NCBI GenBank assembly: GCA_023445955.1
Contig: JAEXJH010000052.1
Coordinates: forward strand, 1 to 9,863
Origin: Pseudomonadota bacterium
GTDB lineage: Bacteria; Pseudomonadota; Alphaproteobacteria; Caulobacterales; Caulobacteraceae
Length of the DNA stretch: 9,863 nt
Direction: 5' to 3'
Part shown: positions 1 through 5,780 of the stretch, piece after piece
Position numbering within the stretch: the stretch's first letter is position 1
Layout: the number at the start of each line of letters is the position of its first letter
The notes under the pieces: generated by a model
What the model was told of the DNA's origin: nothing
Database searches by the model: none
The model's input: only the letters and a program-made list of their open reading frames with translations
Program-made: the position numbers and the translations under genes

Positions 1-1
1 G

Positions 2-1438
2 ATCGGCACCGACGCCTTCCAGGAAGCCGACACGGTCGGCATGACCCGCTCGTGCACCAAGCACAACTACCTGGTCAAAGACGTCCGCGACCTGCCGCAG
101 ATCATCCACGAGGCGTTCAAGATCGCCACCACCGGCCGCCCCGGCCCGGTGCTGATCGATATCCCCAAGGACGTCCAGTTCGCCAAGGGTGAGTATTTCG
201 GCCCGACCGAGGTCAAGTCGAGCCACGCCTATTCGCCGCGCACCAAGGCCGACGCCAGCCGCGTCGCCGAGGCCGTGAAGCTGATCGCCGGCGCCCGCCG
301 GCCGATCTTCTACACCGGCGGCGGCGTCATCAACGCCGGCCCCAAGGCCAGCGAGGCGCTGCGCGAGTTCCAGGCCCTGACCGGCGCGCCGGTCACCTCG
401 ACGCTGATGGGCCTGGGCGCCTTCCCGGCCGCCGATCCGGCCTGGCTGGGCATGCTGGGCATGCACGGCACGTTCGAGGCCAACAACGCCATGCACGACT
501 GCGACGTCATGGTCTGCATCGGCGCTCGCTTCGATGACCGCGTGACGGGCCGCCTGGACGCCTTCTCGCCGGGCAGCAAGAAGATCCACATCGACATCGA
601 CCCGTCCTCGATCAACAAGAACGTCCGCGTCGACCTGCCCATCGTCGGCGACGCCGGCTCGGTGCTGGAAGACCTGATCGCCGCCTGGAAGGCCGCCAAC
701 CTGCAGCCCAACAAGGCCGCCCTGACCGACTGGTGGACCCAGATCGACCAGTGGCGCGCTCGCGAGTGCCTGAAGTACCGGGCGTCCGACACGGTCATCA
801 AGCCGCAGTACGCCATCCAGCGCCTGTACGAGCTGACCAAGGACAAGGACGTCTACATCACGACCGAAGTCGGCCAGCATCAGATGTGGGCCGCGCAGTT
901 CTTCCGCTTCGAGGAGCCGAACCGCTGGATGACCTCCGGGGGCCTGGGCACCATGGGCTACGGCCTGCCCGCGGCCCTGGGCGTTCAGCTGGCCCATCCG
1001 GGCAGCCTGGTCGTCGACATCGCCGGCGAAGCCTCGATCCAGATGTGCATCCAGGAGCTGTCGACGGCGATCCAGTTCGACCTGCCGGTCAAGATCTTCA
1101 TCCTCAACAACGAATGGATGGGCATGGTCCGCCAATGGCAGCAGCTGCTGCACGGCGAGCGCTACAGCCACTCCTATTCCGACAGCCTGCCCGACTTCGT
1201 GAAGCTGGCCGAGGCCTACGGCGCCCACGGCATCCGCTGCTCGGACCCGGCCGAGCTGGACGGCAAGATCCTGGAGATGATCAACAGCGACAAGGCCGTG
1301 ATCTTCGACTGTCGCGTCGAGAAGCACGAGAACTGCCTGCCGATGATCCCCTCGGGCAAGGCCCATAACGAGATGATCATGGGCGAGGTCGAAGACATCG
1401 GAAACGTCATCGGCGAGGCCGGCGCGGGGCTGGTTTAA
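2..1438 (+). CDS. ilvB: acetolactate synthase large subunit, 5'-truncated by window edge
   Basis: Catalytic subunit of acetohydroxyacid synthase (also called ilvI). It uses thiamine diphosphate (ThDP), Mg and FAD to condense pyruvate with pyruvate or 2-ketobutyrate in branched-chain amino acid synthesis; cytoplasmic. The frame is open from base 2 (IGTDAFQEADTVG..., an internal family motif), so the ATG at 41 is not the true start. About 478 residues are present, roughly the C-terminal four fifths of a family member. Visible motifs: the FAD-region block LGMHGTFEANNAMHDCD (about 460-515), GARFDDRVTG, and the C-terminal ThDP/Mg block running from GEA (1025-1033) to NN (1106-1111), 29 residues, followed by MGMVRQWQQLLHG. 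The usual GDG starting that block reads G-E-A; I recall the same variant in other alphaproteobacterial enzymes. The small-subunit gene follows after 26 bases, so the two are probably co-transcribed. Identification is very secure; the ilvB/ilvI name is a naming choice. Confidence 0.97.
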   Translation: MGTDAFQEADTVGMTRSCTKHNYLVKDVRDLPQIIHEAFKIATTGRPGPVLIDIPKDVQFAKGEYFGPTEVKSSHAYSPRTKADASRVAEAVKLIAGARRPIFYTGGGVINAGPKASEALREFQALTGAPVTSTLMGLGAFPAADPAWLGMLGMHGTFEANNAMHDCDVMVCIGARFDDRVTGRLDAFSPGSKKIHIDIDPSSINKNVRVDLPIVGDAGSVLEDLIAAWKAANLQPNKAALTDWWTQIDQWRARECLKYRASDTVIKPQYAIQRLYELTKDKDVYITTEVGQHQMWAAQFFRFEEPNRWMTSGGLGTMGYGLPAALGVQLAHPGSLVVDIAGEASIQMCIQELSTAIQFDLPVKIFILNNEWMGMVRQWQQLLHGERYSHSYSDSLPDFVKLAEAYGAHGIRCSDPAELDGKILEMINSDKAVIFDCRVEKHENCLPMIPSGKAHNEMIMGEVEDIGNVIGEAGAGLV

Positions 1439-1464
1439 GGTACGGGACCGGTTAGAAACGACAC

Positions 1465-2022
1465 ATGACCACCAACACCCAACCCGCCCCCGCCTCGGCC
1501 TACGACCTTAGCCCCATGGGCGAGCCGGAGCAGTCGGCGACCTTCGCCCTTCTCGTCGACAACGAACCCGGCGTCCTGCATCGGGTGGTCGGCCTGTTCG
1601 CCGCGCGCGGCTACAACATCGAAAGCCTCACGGTCGCCGAGACCGACCGCAAGGCCCACACCAGCCGCATCACCGTGGTGACGCGCGGCACGCGCCAGGT
1701 GCTGGACCAGATCGAGGCTCAGCTGAACAAGGTCGTGAACGTCCGCCGCGTGCATGACGTGACCCGCGATCCGAACGGCGTCGAGCGCGAGCTGGCGCTG
1801 GTCAAGGTGCGCGGCTCGGGCGCCGATCGCGTCGAGGCGCTGCGCATCGCCGAGATCTTCCGCGCCAAGCCGGTCGACACCACGCTGGAAAGCTTCGTGT
1901 TCGAGGTTTCGGGCGCGCCGTCCAAGATCGACAAGTTCCTGGACCTGATGCGCCCCTTGGGCCTGGTGGAACTTTCCCGCACGGGCGTCCTTTCCATCGA
2001 GCGGGGCGTCGAAGGGATGTAG
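1465..2022 (+). CDS. ilvN: acetolactate synthase regulatory small subunit
   Basis: Regulatory subunit (also called ilvH) that activates the large subunit and confers valine feedback inhibition in characterised homologues. The 185-residue protein has an N-terminal ACT domain at about residues 24-100 (SATFALLVDNEPGVLHRVV, then FAARGYNIESLTVAETD, both hallmark blocks) and a C-terminal small-subunit domain at about 105-180 (ELALVKV, AEIFRAKPVD, DKFLDLMRPLGLVELSRTG). It is about 20 residues longer at the N-terminus than E. coli IlvH. That extension is low-complexity (Thr/Pro/Ala), so ATG 1516 is a possible internal start, but ATG 1465 fits the spacing after ilvB. No strong Shine-Dalgarno is visible, which suggests translation coupled to ilvB. 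Function is secure; the exact start is moderately sure. Confidence 0.96.
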   Translation: MTTNTQPAPASAYDLSPMGEPEQSATFALLVDNEPGVLHRVVGLFAARGYNIESLTVAETDRKAHTSRITVVTRGTRQVLDQIEAQLNKVVNVRRVHDVTRDPNGVERELALVKVRGSGADRVEALRIAEIFRAKPVDTTLESFVFEVSGAPSKIDKFLDLMRPLGLVELSRTGVLSIERGVEGM

Positions 2023-2830
2023 CGGATGAGCGGCGTGGCAGGATTGATCGCGGGGCTGGCCCTCGCCGTCCAGCAGACGCCGCTACCGCCGGATCCGGCG
2101 ACCTGGTGGTCGCCGACCGTTCCCCGGCCATCCGCCGAGGCCGAACCGCTCTACAACCGCCGGCTCGGCAAGACCGAGCAGCCCATCCCCATCGACAACG
2201 GCGTCGAGCCCCTGCTCTACCGCCTCTGGGGCTTGCAGCCGCTGCAGAGCCAGATCGTTCGCAAGGGCGAGCTGATCCTGGAGGTCTGGGCGCGCCCTTC
2301 GCGCGGCGTGCGCCAGGCCGTGGTCCGCGTCACCCTGCGCCGCGATGGCCGCGCCTTTGTCCAGGCCCGCGCGGGACTGGGCTGCTGCACGCCGGAGATC
2401 GGCCGCCGCGTCGACATCGACGCCGAGTTGGGCGCGCCGCAGATCGCGCCGCTCAAGATGCTGACAACCGATCCCGCCTGGGGCGAGCCGCGCTCGGTGA
2501 TCGTGGATTATGGCGGCGGCGCAGTGCCGGCGTTGTGCGTCGATGGCGTGTCCTGGGACGTCACCCTGCTGGTTCCCGGCCAGGCGCGCCATCTGCGCCG
2601 CGCCTGTGACGACGCCGAGGTCGGTTCGATCGCCCAGATCCTGTCGGCGGCGATCGGCGCGGCGGTGGGCCGCGATCCGCGCTTCGACGCCGTGCTGCCA
2701 CGCGGCGCCGATTTCTCTCAGCAAGCGGCGGCCTATGACGCCCTGCTGCAGTCTGGCGGACGCCTGATCCCCGGCGAGAGCAACCGACCACAGCCACCCG
2801 TGGTCCCGATCGGTCCGGACGAGGACGAGC

Positions 2831-3739
<909 letters not shown>

Positions 3740-3766
3740 GGGATTTCTCTTGTTGGAACGAGGCTA

Positions 3767-3795
3767 TTAGTAAGCCTTGCACGATCCTCCGTCAC
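3767..3795 (-). promoter_or_regulatory. possible promoter of the AraC-family gene
   Basis: Read on the minus strand, GTGACG (3795-3790) is close to the Caulobacter sigma-73 -35 consensus TTGACG. It is followed after 17 bases by TACTAA (3772-3767), a weak -10. It sits 28 bases upstream of the ATG at 3739. One arm of the inverted TTGCACGA element (3777-3784) falls inside the spacer, where a bound regulator could block or contact RNA polymerase. The -10 match is poor, so this is tentative. Confidence 0.35.
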
Positions 3796-3827
3796 GCGAC
3801 GCCGTTCGGTTCTGGATTTTCGTGCAA
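3777..3827. promoter_or_regulatory. inverted TTGCACGA pair, candidate AraC-family operator
   Basis: TTGCACGATCCTCC (3777-3790, plus strand) and TTGCACGAAAATCC (3827-3814, minus strand) share TTGCACGAnnnTCC: 8 contiguous matches plus 3 more after a 3-base gap. The arms are inverted and offset by 43 bases, about four helical turns, so they face the same side of the helix. They lie in the divergent spacer of an AraC-family gene, where such regulators commonly bind. The repeat is seen directly; the operator role is inference. Confidence 0.55.
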
Positions 3828-3925
3828 TCAAGTCGGAGCATCGGTCTACCCGCTGGACGGGCCCATGCCCCATAGTGACCTCGTTCCGCTCCCCAACGCG
3901 GCAACCCCCAAAATTCAGGTGCGCC

Positions 3926-4081
3926 TTGAGACGCTACACGCCCCGACGCGGCGTGGCGGCTCCGCGCTGGTTCGTCGCCGCCCTGCTGGGCGGGACAGCC
4001 GCGCTGACCGCCATGACCGCCGCCCTTCCGACCGTTTCCGCCGCTCCGGCCCCCTCTTCTTCATGGAGCATCGCCCGATGA
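3926..4081 (+). CDS. 51-residue signal-peptide-like mini-ORF before the Atu4866-like gene
   Basis: Starts at TTG 3926, with AGGT 7 bases upstream. The product begins RRYTPRRG, continues APRWFVAALLGGTAALTAMTAALPTVSAAPA and ends SSSWSIAR. Basic n-region, hydrophobic core and an Ala-x-Ala-like site make a convincing signal peptide. Codon third positions are strongly G/C, so it looks translated; the frame used by a longer ORF from ATG 3865 gives only an Arg-rich shadow over this stretch. Its stop TGA (4079-4081) overlaps the ATG (4078) of the next gene, suggesting translational coupling. It may be an independent secreted peptide, or the export signal of the downstream protein separated from it by a frameshift. 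An in-frame GTG at 3875 would lengthen it but without a good ribosome site. Confidence 0.5.
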   Translation: MRRYTPRRGVAAPRWFVAALLGGTAALTAMTAALPTVSAAPAPSSSWSIAR

Positions 4082-4317
4082 TGATGTCCGCCATCGTCCC
4101 CCATATCCCCGTCGCCGGCGTCTGGACGTCGCCCGACGGCCATATCTCGCTGGAGCTGCGCGCCGACGGCCGCTTCATCGAGACCCACGACGACTTCCCC
4201 GACGTGTTCACCGGCGTGTACGTGCTGGTCGGCGAACGGCTGAAACTGTTCGAGGATCGCGGCGCGGTGATCAGCGGCACGCTGGTCGATGGGCGCTTAA
4301 GCCTGGGGACAGCCTGA
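4078..4317 (+). CDS. Atu4866-like small beta-barrel protein
   Basis: A 79-residue protein. The core VAGVWTSPDGHISLELRADGRFIE, then FTGVYVLVGERLKLFEDRGAVISGTLVDGRL, follows the pattern of the Atu4866 domain family (small lipocalin-like proteins: G-x-W, DG-x-I, L-x-x-x-GR-[YF], Y-x-[VL]-x-G, DG-x-L). It has no known biochemical activity. The C-terminus stops soon after DGRL, slightly earlier than I recall for relatives. ATG 4078 is preferred because GGAG lies 9 bases upstream and the upstream in-frame sequence is not protein-like; ATG 4081, 4084 or 4063 are alternatives. It overlaps the signal-peptide-like ORF by 4 bases. Divergent from the AraC-family gene, it is the natural candidate target of that regulator. 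Family assignment rests on remembered sequence pattern and is moderately sure. Confidence 0.68.
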   Translation: MMMSAIVPHIPVAGVWTSPDGHISLELRADGRFIETHDDFPDVFTGVYVLVGERLKLFEDRGAVISGTLVDGRLSLGTA

Positions 4318-4326
4318 GCCTCGCCC

Positions 4327-4355
4327 TTCCATCCGCCGCGCGAACACCCTATATT
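4327..4355 (+). promoter_or_regulatory. probable ssrA promoter
   Basis: CCTATATT (4348-4355) matches 6 of 8 positions of the Caulobacter sigma-73 -10 consensus GCTANAWC and contains TATATT, one base from TATAAT. Transcription would start near G4362, the first base of the 7-bp hairpin that opens the acceptor piece. The -35 area (TTCCAT at 4327-4332, 17-base spacing) is a poor match. Confidence 0.5.
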
Positions 4356-4361
4356 GGAACT

Positions 4362-4444
4362 GTCCGACCTCGGTCGGACTATGGGGATAAACGCGCACGT
4401 AATAAGCGGACTGGACCCGGGTGCGATTCCCGGCGGCTCCACCA
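4362..4444 (+). ncRNA. ssrA: tmRNA acceptor piece
   Basis: About 83 bases that become the aminoacylated RNA. Elements in order: hairpin GTCCGAC-CTCG-GTCGGAC (4362-4379), the P2 strand GCACGT (4395-4400), CGGAC (4407-4411) as in the region before the T-arm of other tmRNAs, the T-stem CCGGG/CCCGG (4417-4421 with 4429-4433) closing a 7-base loop TGCGATT, the acceptor strand CGGCTCC (4434-4440), discriminator A4441 and an encoded CCA (4442-4444). The T-loop has G where the consensus TTCRANY has its second T. Confidence 0.9.
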
Positions 4445-4473
4445 ATCTCTCCCAAGTTATCATGGGACTGCAT
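4445..4473 (+). other. internal transcribed spacer of permuted ssrA
   Basis: Twenty-nine bases between the encoded CCA and the first base of the coding piece, removed in making the two mature RNAs. It contains CCCA (4451-4454) and TGGG (4463-4466), which can form a small hairpin. Known precedent: in permuted tmRNA genes the 5' end at the acceptor stem is expected to be made by RNase P and the 3' side by tRNA-type 3' processing enzymes. Confidence 0.85.
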
Positions 4474-4687
4474 GGGGCCGATCAGCATCGACAGACGTGT
4501 AAAGGTGTCTGCTTTCTCTCGGCTTGATCCACCGTTTCGGGTCATTTTTCTAAATGCGAACGATAACTTCGCTGAAGAGTTCGCCGTCGCCGCGTAATGC
4601 GGTGCAGGTGAATTCGCCTCTTAAGTCCTAGGGGTTCAGATCCCTAGGCGGGGCCCGGAGGGAGCCTGCCAACAGAATCCCTCCACC
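4474..4687 (+). ncRNA. ssrA: tmRNA coding piece
   Basis: About 214 bases carrying the 5' acceptor strand (4474-4480), the D-arm-like region, the P2 strand (4495-4500), the tag frame (4556-4597) and 3' helices. The tag stop codon sits in the loop of CGCCGC-GTAAT-GCGGTG (4588-4604), the usual helix-5 arrangement. Downstream are CCTAGGG/CCCTAGG (4627-4633 with 4642-4648) and GGAGGGA/TCCCTCC (4657-4663 with 4678-4684). Bases between the latter arms (GCCTGCC) can pair back to the GGC-rich stretch before it, which would give a pseudoknot. The 3' end is set just past the last helix and could shift by a few bases. Confidence 0.9.
4556..4597 (+). CDS. ssrA: tmRNA proteolysis tag reading frame
   Basis: Resume codon GCG at 4556, then ANDNFAEEFAVAA and TAA (4595-4597). 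With the alanine charged on the acceptor piece, the tag added to stalled proteins is AANDNFAEEFAVAA, the published C. crescentus tag. The final hydrophobic residues ending in Ala-Ala form the ClpX recognition end. It is too short for ordinary gene finders and has no own start codon, as expected for a trans-translated frame. Confidence 0.97.
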   Translation, partial: ANDNFAEEFAVAA

Positions 4688-4809
4688 TATTCCTGGAAAA
4701 TCGTAGACGATATCGATTGCGCCCCTGCGGATTCCGCAGCCACCCGCTTTGCGCGAAGCCATCGACGCGTTAAGTTCGGAGTCTCGTTTTCAGTTCGAAG
4801 TACCGACTC
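4675..4809. promoter_or_regulatory. cluster of GANTC (CcrM methylation) sites between ssrA and sspB
   Basis: Four GANTC sites fall within 135 bases: GAATC 4675-4679, GATTC 4730-4734, GAGTC 4779-4783 and GACTC 4805-4809, the last only 5 bases before the sspB start. A fifth, GATTC 4425-4429, is in the tmRNA T-arm. At about 67% GC, chance gives roughly one per 330 bases. GANTC is the substrate of the cell-cycle methylase CcrM and works with GcrA at some Caulobacter promoters; a role here is inference. Confidence 0.4.
4725..4739 (+). terminator. hairpin after ssrA, possible terminator or processing signal
   Basis: CTGCGG-ATT-CCGCAG is a perfect 6-bp stem with a 3-base loop, about 40 bases after the last tmRNA helix. 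A weaker stem GCTT/AAGC follows (4746-4759). There is no T-run, so intrinsic termination would be inefficient. It could instead mark the RNA 3' end or allow read-through into sspB. Confidence 0.25.
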
Positions 4810-4814
4810 CAGGC

Positions 4815-5300
4815 ATGTCCCAGACCAATCCGCCCGAAGACCTCATGCAGTACGAGGCCATGGCCCAGGACGCCCTGCGCGGCGTGGTCAAGGCGGCCTT
4901 GAAGAAGGCCGCCGCGCCCGGCGGCCTGCCCGAGCCGCACCACCTGTACATCACCTTCAAGACCAAGGCGGCCGGCGTCTCGGGTCCGCAGGACCTGCTG
5001 GGCAAGTACCCGGACGAGATGACCATCGTCCTGCAGCACCAGTACTGGGACCTCGCCCCCGGCGAGACCTTCTTCTCGGTGACCCTGAAGTTCGGCGGCC
5101 AGCCCAAGCGCCTGTCGGTGCCCTATGCGGCCCTGACCCGCTTCTACGACCCGTCGGTGCAGTTCGCCCTGCAGTTCACCAGCCCGGAAGTCATCGAGGA
5201 CGAGCCCGAGCCGGAACCCGAAGTCGAGGACAAGGCTCCCGCGCCCTCGGGCGACGAAGGTCCCAAGATCGTCTCCCTGGACCAGTTCCGGAAGAAATGA
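4815..5300 (+). CDS. sspB: SspB, ClpXP adaptor for ssrA-tagged proteins (alpha type)
   Basis: A 161-residue cytoplasmic adaptor that tethers ssrA-tagged substrates to the ClpXP protease. Residues 1-122 form the substrate-binding domain (PEPHHLYITFKTKAAGVSGPQ at 39-59, PDEMTIVLQHQYWDL at 66-80, LKFGGQPKRLSVPYAALTRFYDPSV at 91-115). Residues 123-150 are an acidic Pro/Glu linker. The C-terminal KIVSLDQFRKK (151-161) is positioned as the ClpX-binding (XB) tail, as in other SspB proteins. ATG 4815 is chosen because family similarity begins there; an upstream TTG frame to 4749 lies in non-coding-looking sequence. It directly follows ssrA, which encodes the tag it recognises. Alphaproteobacterial SspB is diverged from the E. 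coli protein but has the same role. Its stop overlaps the next gene's ATG by 4 bases. Confidence 0.93.
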   Translation: MSQTNPPEDLMQYEAMAQDALRGVVKAALKKAAAPGGLPEPHHLYITFKTKAAGVSGPQDLLGKYPDEMTIVLQHQYWDLAPGETFFSVTLKFGGQPKRLSVPYAALTRFYDPSVQFALQFTSPEVIEDEPEPEPEVEDKAPAPSGDEGPKIVSLDQFRKK

Positions 5301-5770
5301 GCGACATCGCCTCGGACGCTCCCCAGACCCTGAGCGACGAGGCGATCCTCGCGCGCTTTCGCGCATCCACGCGCCAGCCGACCGGATCCCAGACGCTGGG
5401 CTTCGAGCTGCTGGCAGTGCGCCAAGCCGATCGCGAGGTCGAGGTCGGTTTTACGGCGAAGGCCGAGCTGCTCTGCAACCCGATGGGGCAGATCCAGGGC
5501 GGTTTCGTCTGCGCCATGCTGGACGAGTGCATGTCGGTCGCCGGCATGATCACCTCGGGCATGACCCACGTCGTGCCCACGCTCGAGATGAAGACCAGCT
5601 TCCTGCGCCCGGCCATGCCCGGCGCGCTGCGCGGCGTCGGCCGCGTCGTGAAATGGGGCCGCACCGTCTGCTTCATGGAAGGCGAGCTCTACGACGACGA
5701 AGGGCGCCTGCTGGCCAAGTCCACGGGCACGGCCATTCCGACTCCCTTCGCCAACTTCAAGAAGAAATAA
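5297..5770 (+). CDS. PaaI-like hotdog-fold thioesterase
   Basis: A 157-residue member of the PaaI/YbgC-like hotdog family that hydrolyses acyl-CoA thioesters; the natural substrate cannot be told from sequence. The key loop NPMGQIQGGFVCAMLDE (61-77) matches the family N-x-x-G-x-x-H-GG-x-x-x-x-x-x-D pattern, but the usual His is Gln67. The C-terminal half shows the typical strand pairs (VPTLEMKTSFLRPAMPG at 93-109, GRVVKWGRTVCFMEGELYDDEGRLLAKSTGT). It begins 4 bases inside sspB (ATGA overlap), so the two are translationally coupled and certainly one operon. The link to tagging is positional only. The family is secure; activity with Gln in place of His is likely, as such variants exist, but unproven. 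Confidence 0.9.
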   Translation: MSDIASDAPQTLSDEAILARFRASTRQPTGSQTLGFELLAVRQADREVEVGFTAKAELLCNPMGQIQGGFVCAMLDECMSVAGMITSGMTHVVPTLEMKTSFLRPAMPGALRGVGRVVKWGRTVCFMEGELYDDEGRLLAKSTGTAIPTPFANFKKK

Positions 5771-5780
5771 GGACAGGGCC

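Larger units (their letters stand above)
4362..4687 (+). ncRNA. ssrA: tmRNA, circularly permuted two-piece type
   Basis: Transfer-messenger RNA, which with SmpB rescues stalled ribosomes and adds a degradation tag. The gene is permuted: the tRNA-like 3' half with CCA lies first (to 4444), a spacer follows (4445-4473), then the 5' acceptor strand and tag-coding half (from 4474). The halves re-form a tRNA-Ala-like acceptor stem: GGGGCCG (4474-4480) pairs with CGGCTCC (4434-4440) over 7 bp, with a G-U at the third pair (G4476-T4438), the alanyl-tRNA synthetase identity element. A second inter-piece helix, ACGTGT (4495-4500) with GCACGT (4395-4400), fits the P2 position. The encoded tag is the known C. 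crescentus sequence. Permuted two-piece tmRNA is established for Alphaproteobacteria. The 5' and 3' ends are estimates from the predicted start site and the last stable hairpin (4657-4663 with 4678-4684). Confidence 0.96.

Noticed and set aside
310..846. Minus-strand 178-residue ORF inside ilvB
   Set aside because: Antisense shadow in GC-rich coding DNA; the sense frame is an unmistakable acetolactate synthase.
3865..4077. Long frame from ATG 3865 joined to the Atu4866-like protein
   Set aside because: Over 3926-4077 this frame gives an Arg/Pro-rich shadow, while the neighbouring frame gives a proper signal peptide. The long N-terminus is therefore not believed.
4297..4302. TTAAG at about 4297 as a CtrA site for ssrA
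   Set aside because: Only a half-site; no second TTAA at the required 7-base spacing was found.
4297..4545. Minus-strand 82-residue ORF containing GNRTRVQSAY
   Set aside because: It lies antisense to the tmRNA T-arm and acceptor stem. GNRTRVQ-type proteins are a familiar artefact of translating the reverse strand of tRNA-like sequence.
4749..4814. N-terminal extension of SspB from TTG 4749
   Set aside because: No ribosome site, atypical codon use, and family similarity begins at the Met at 4815.
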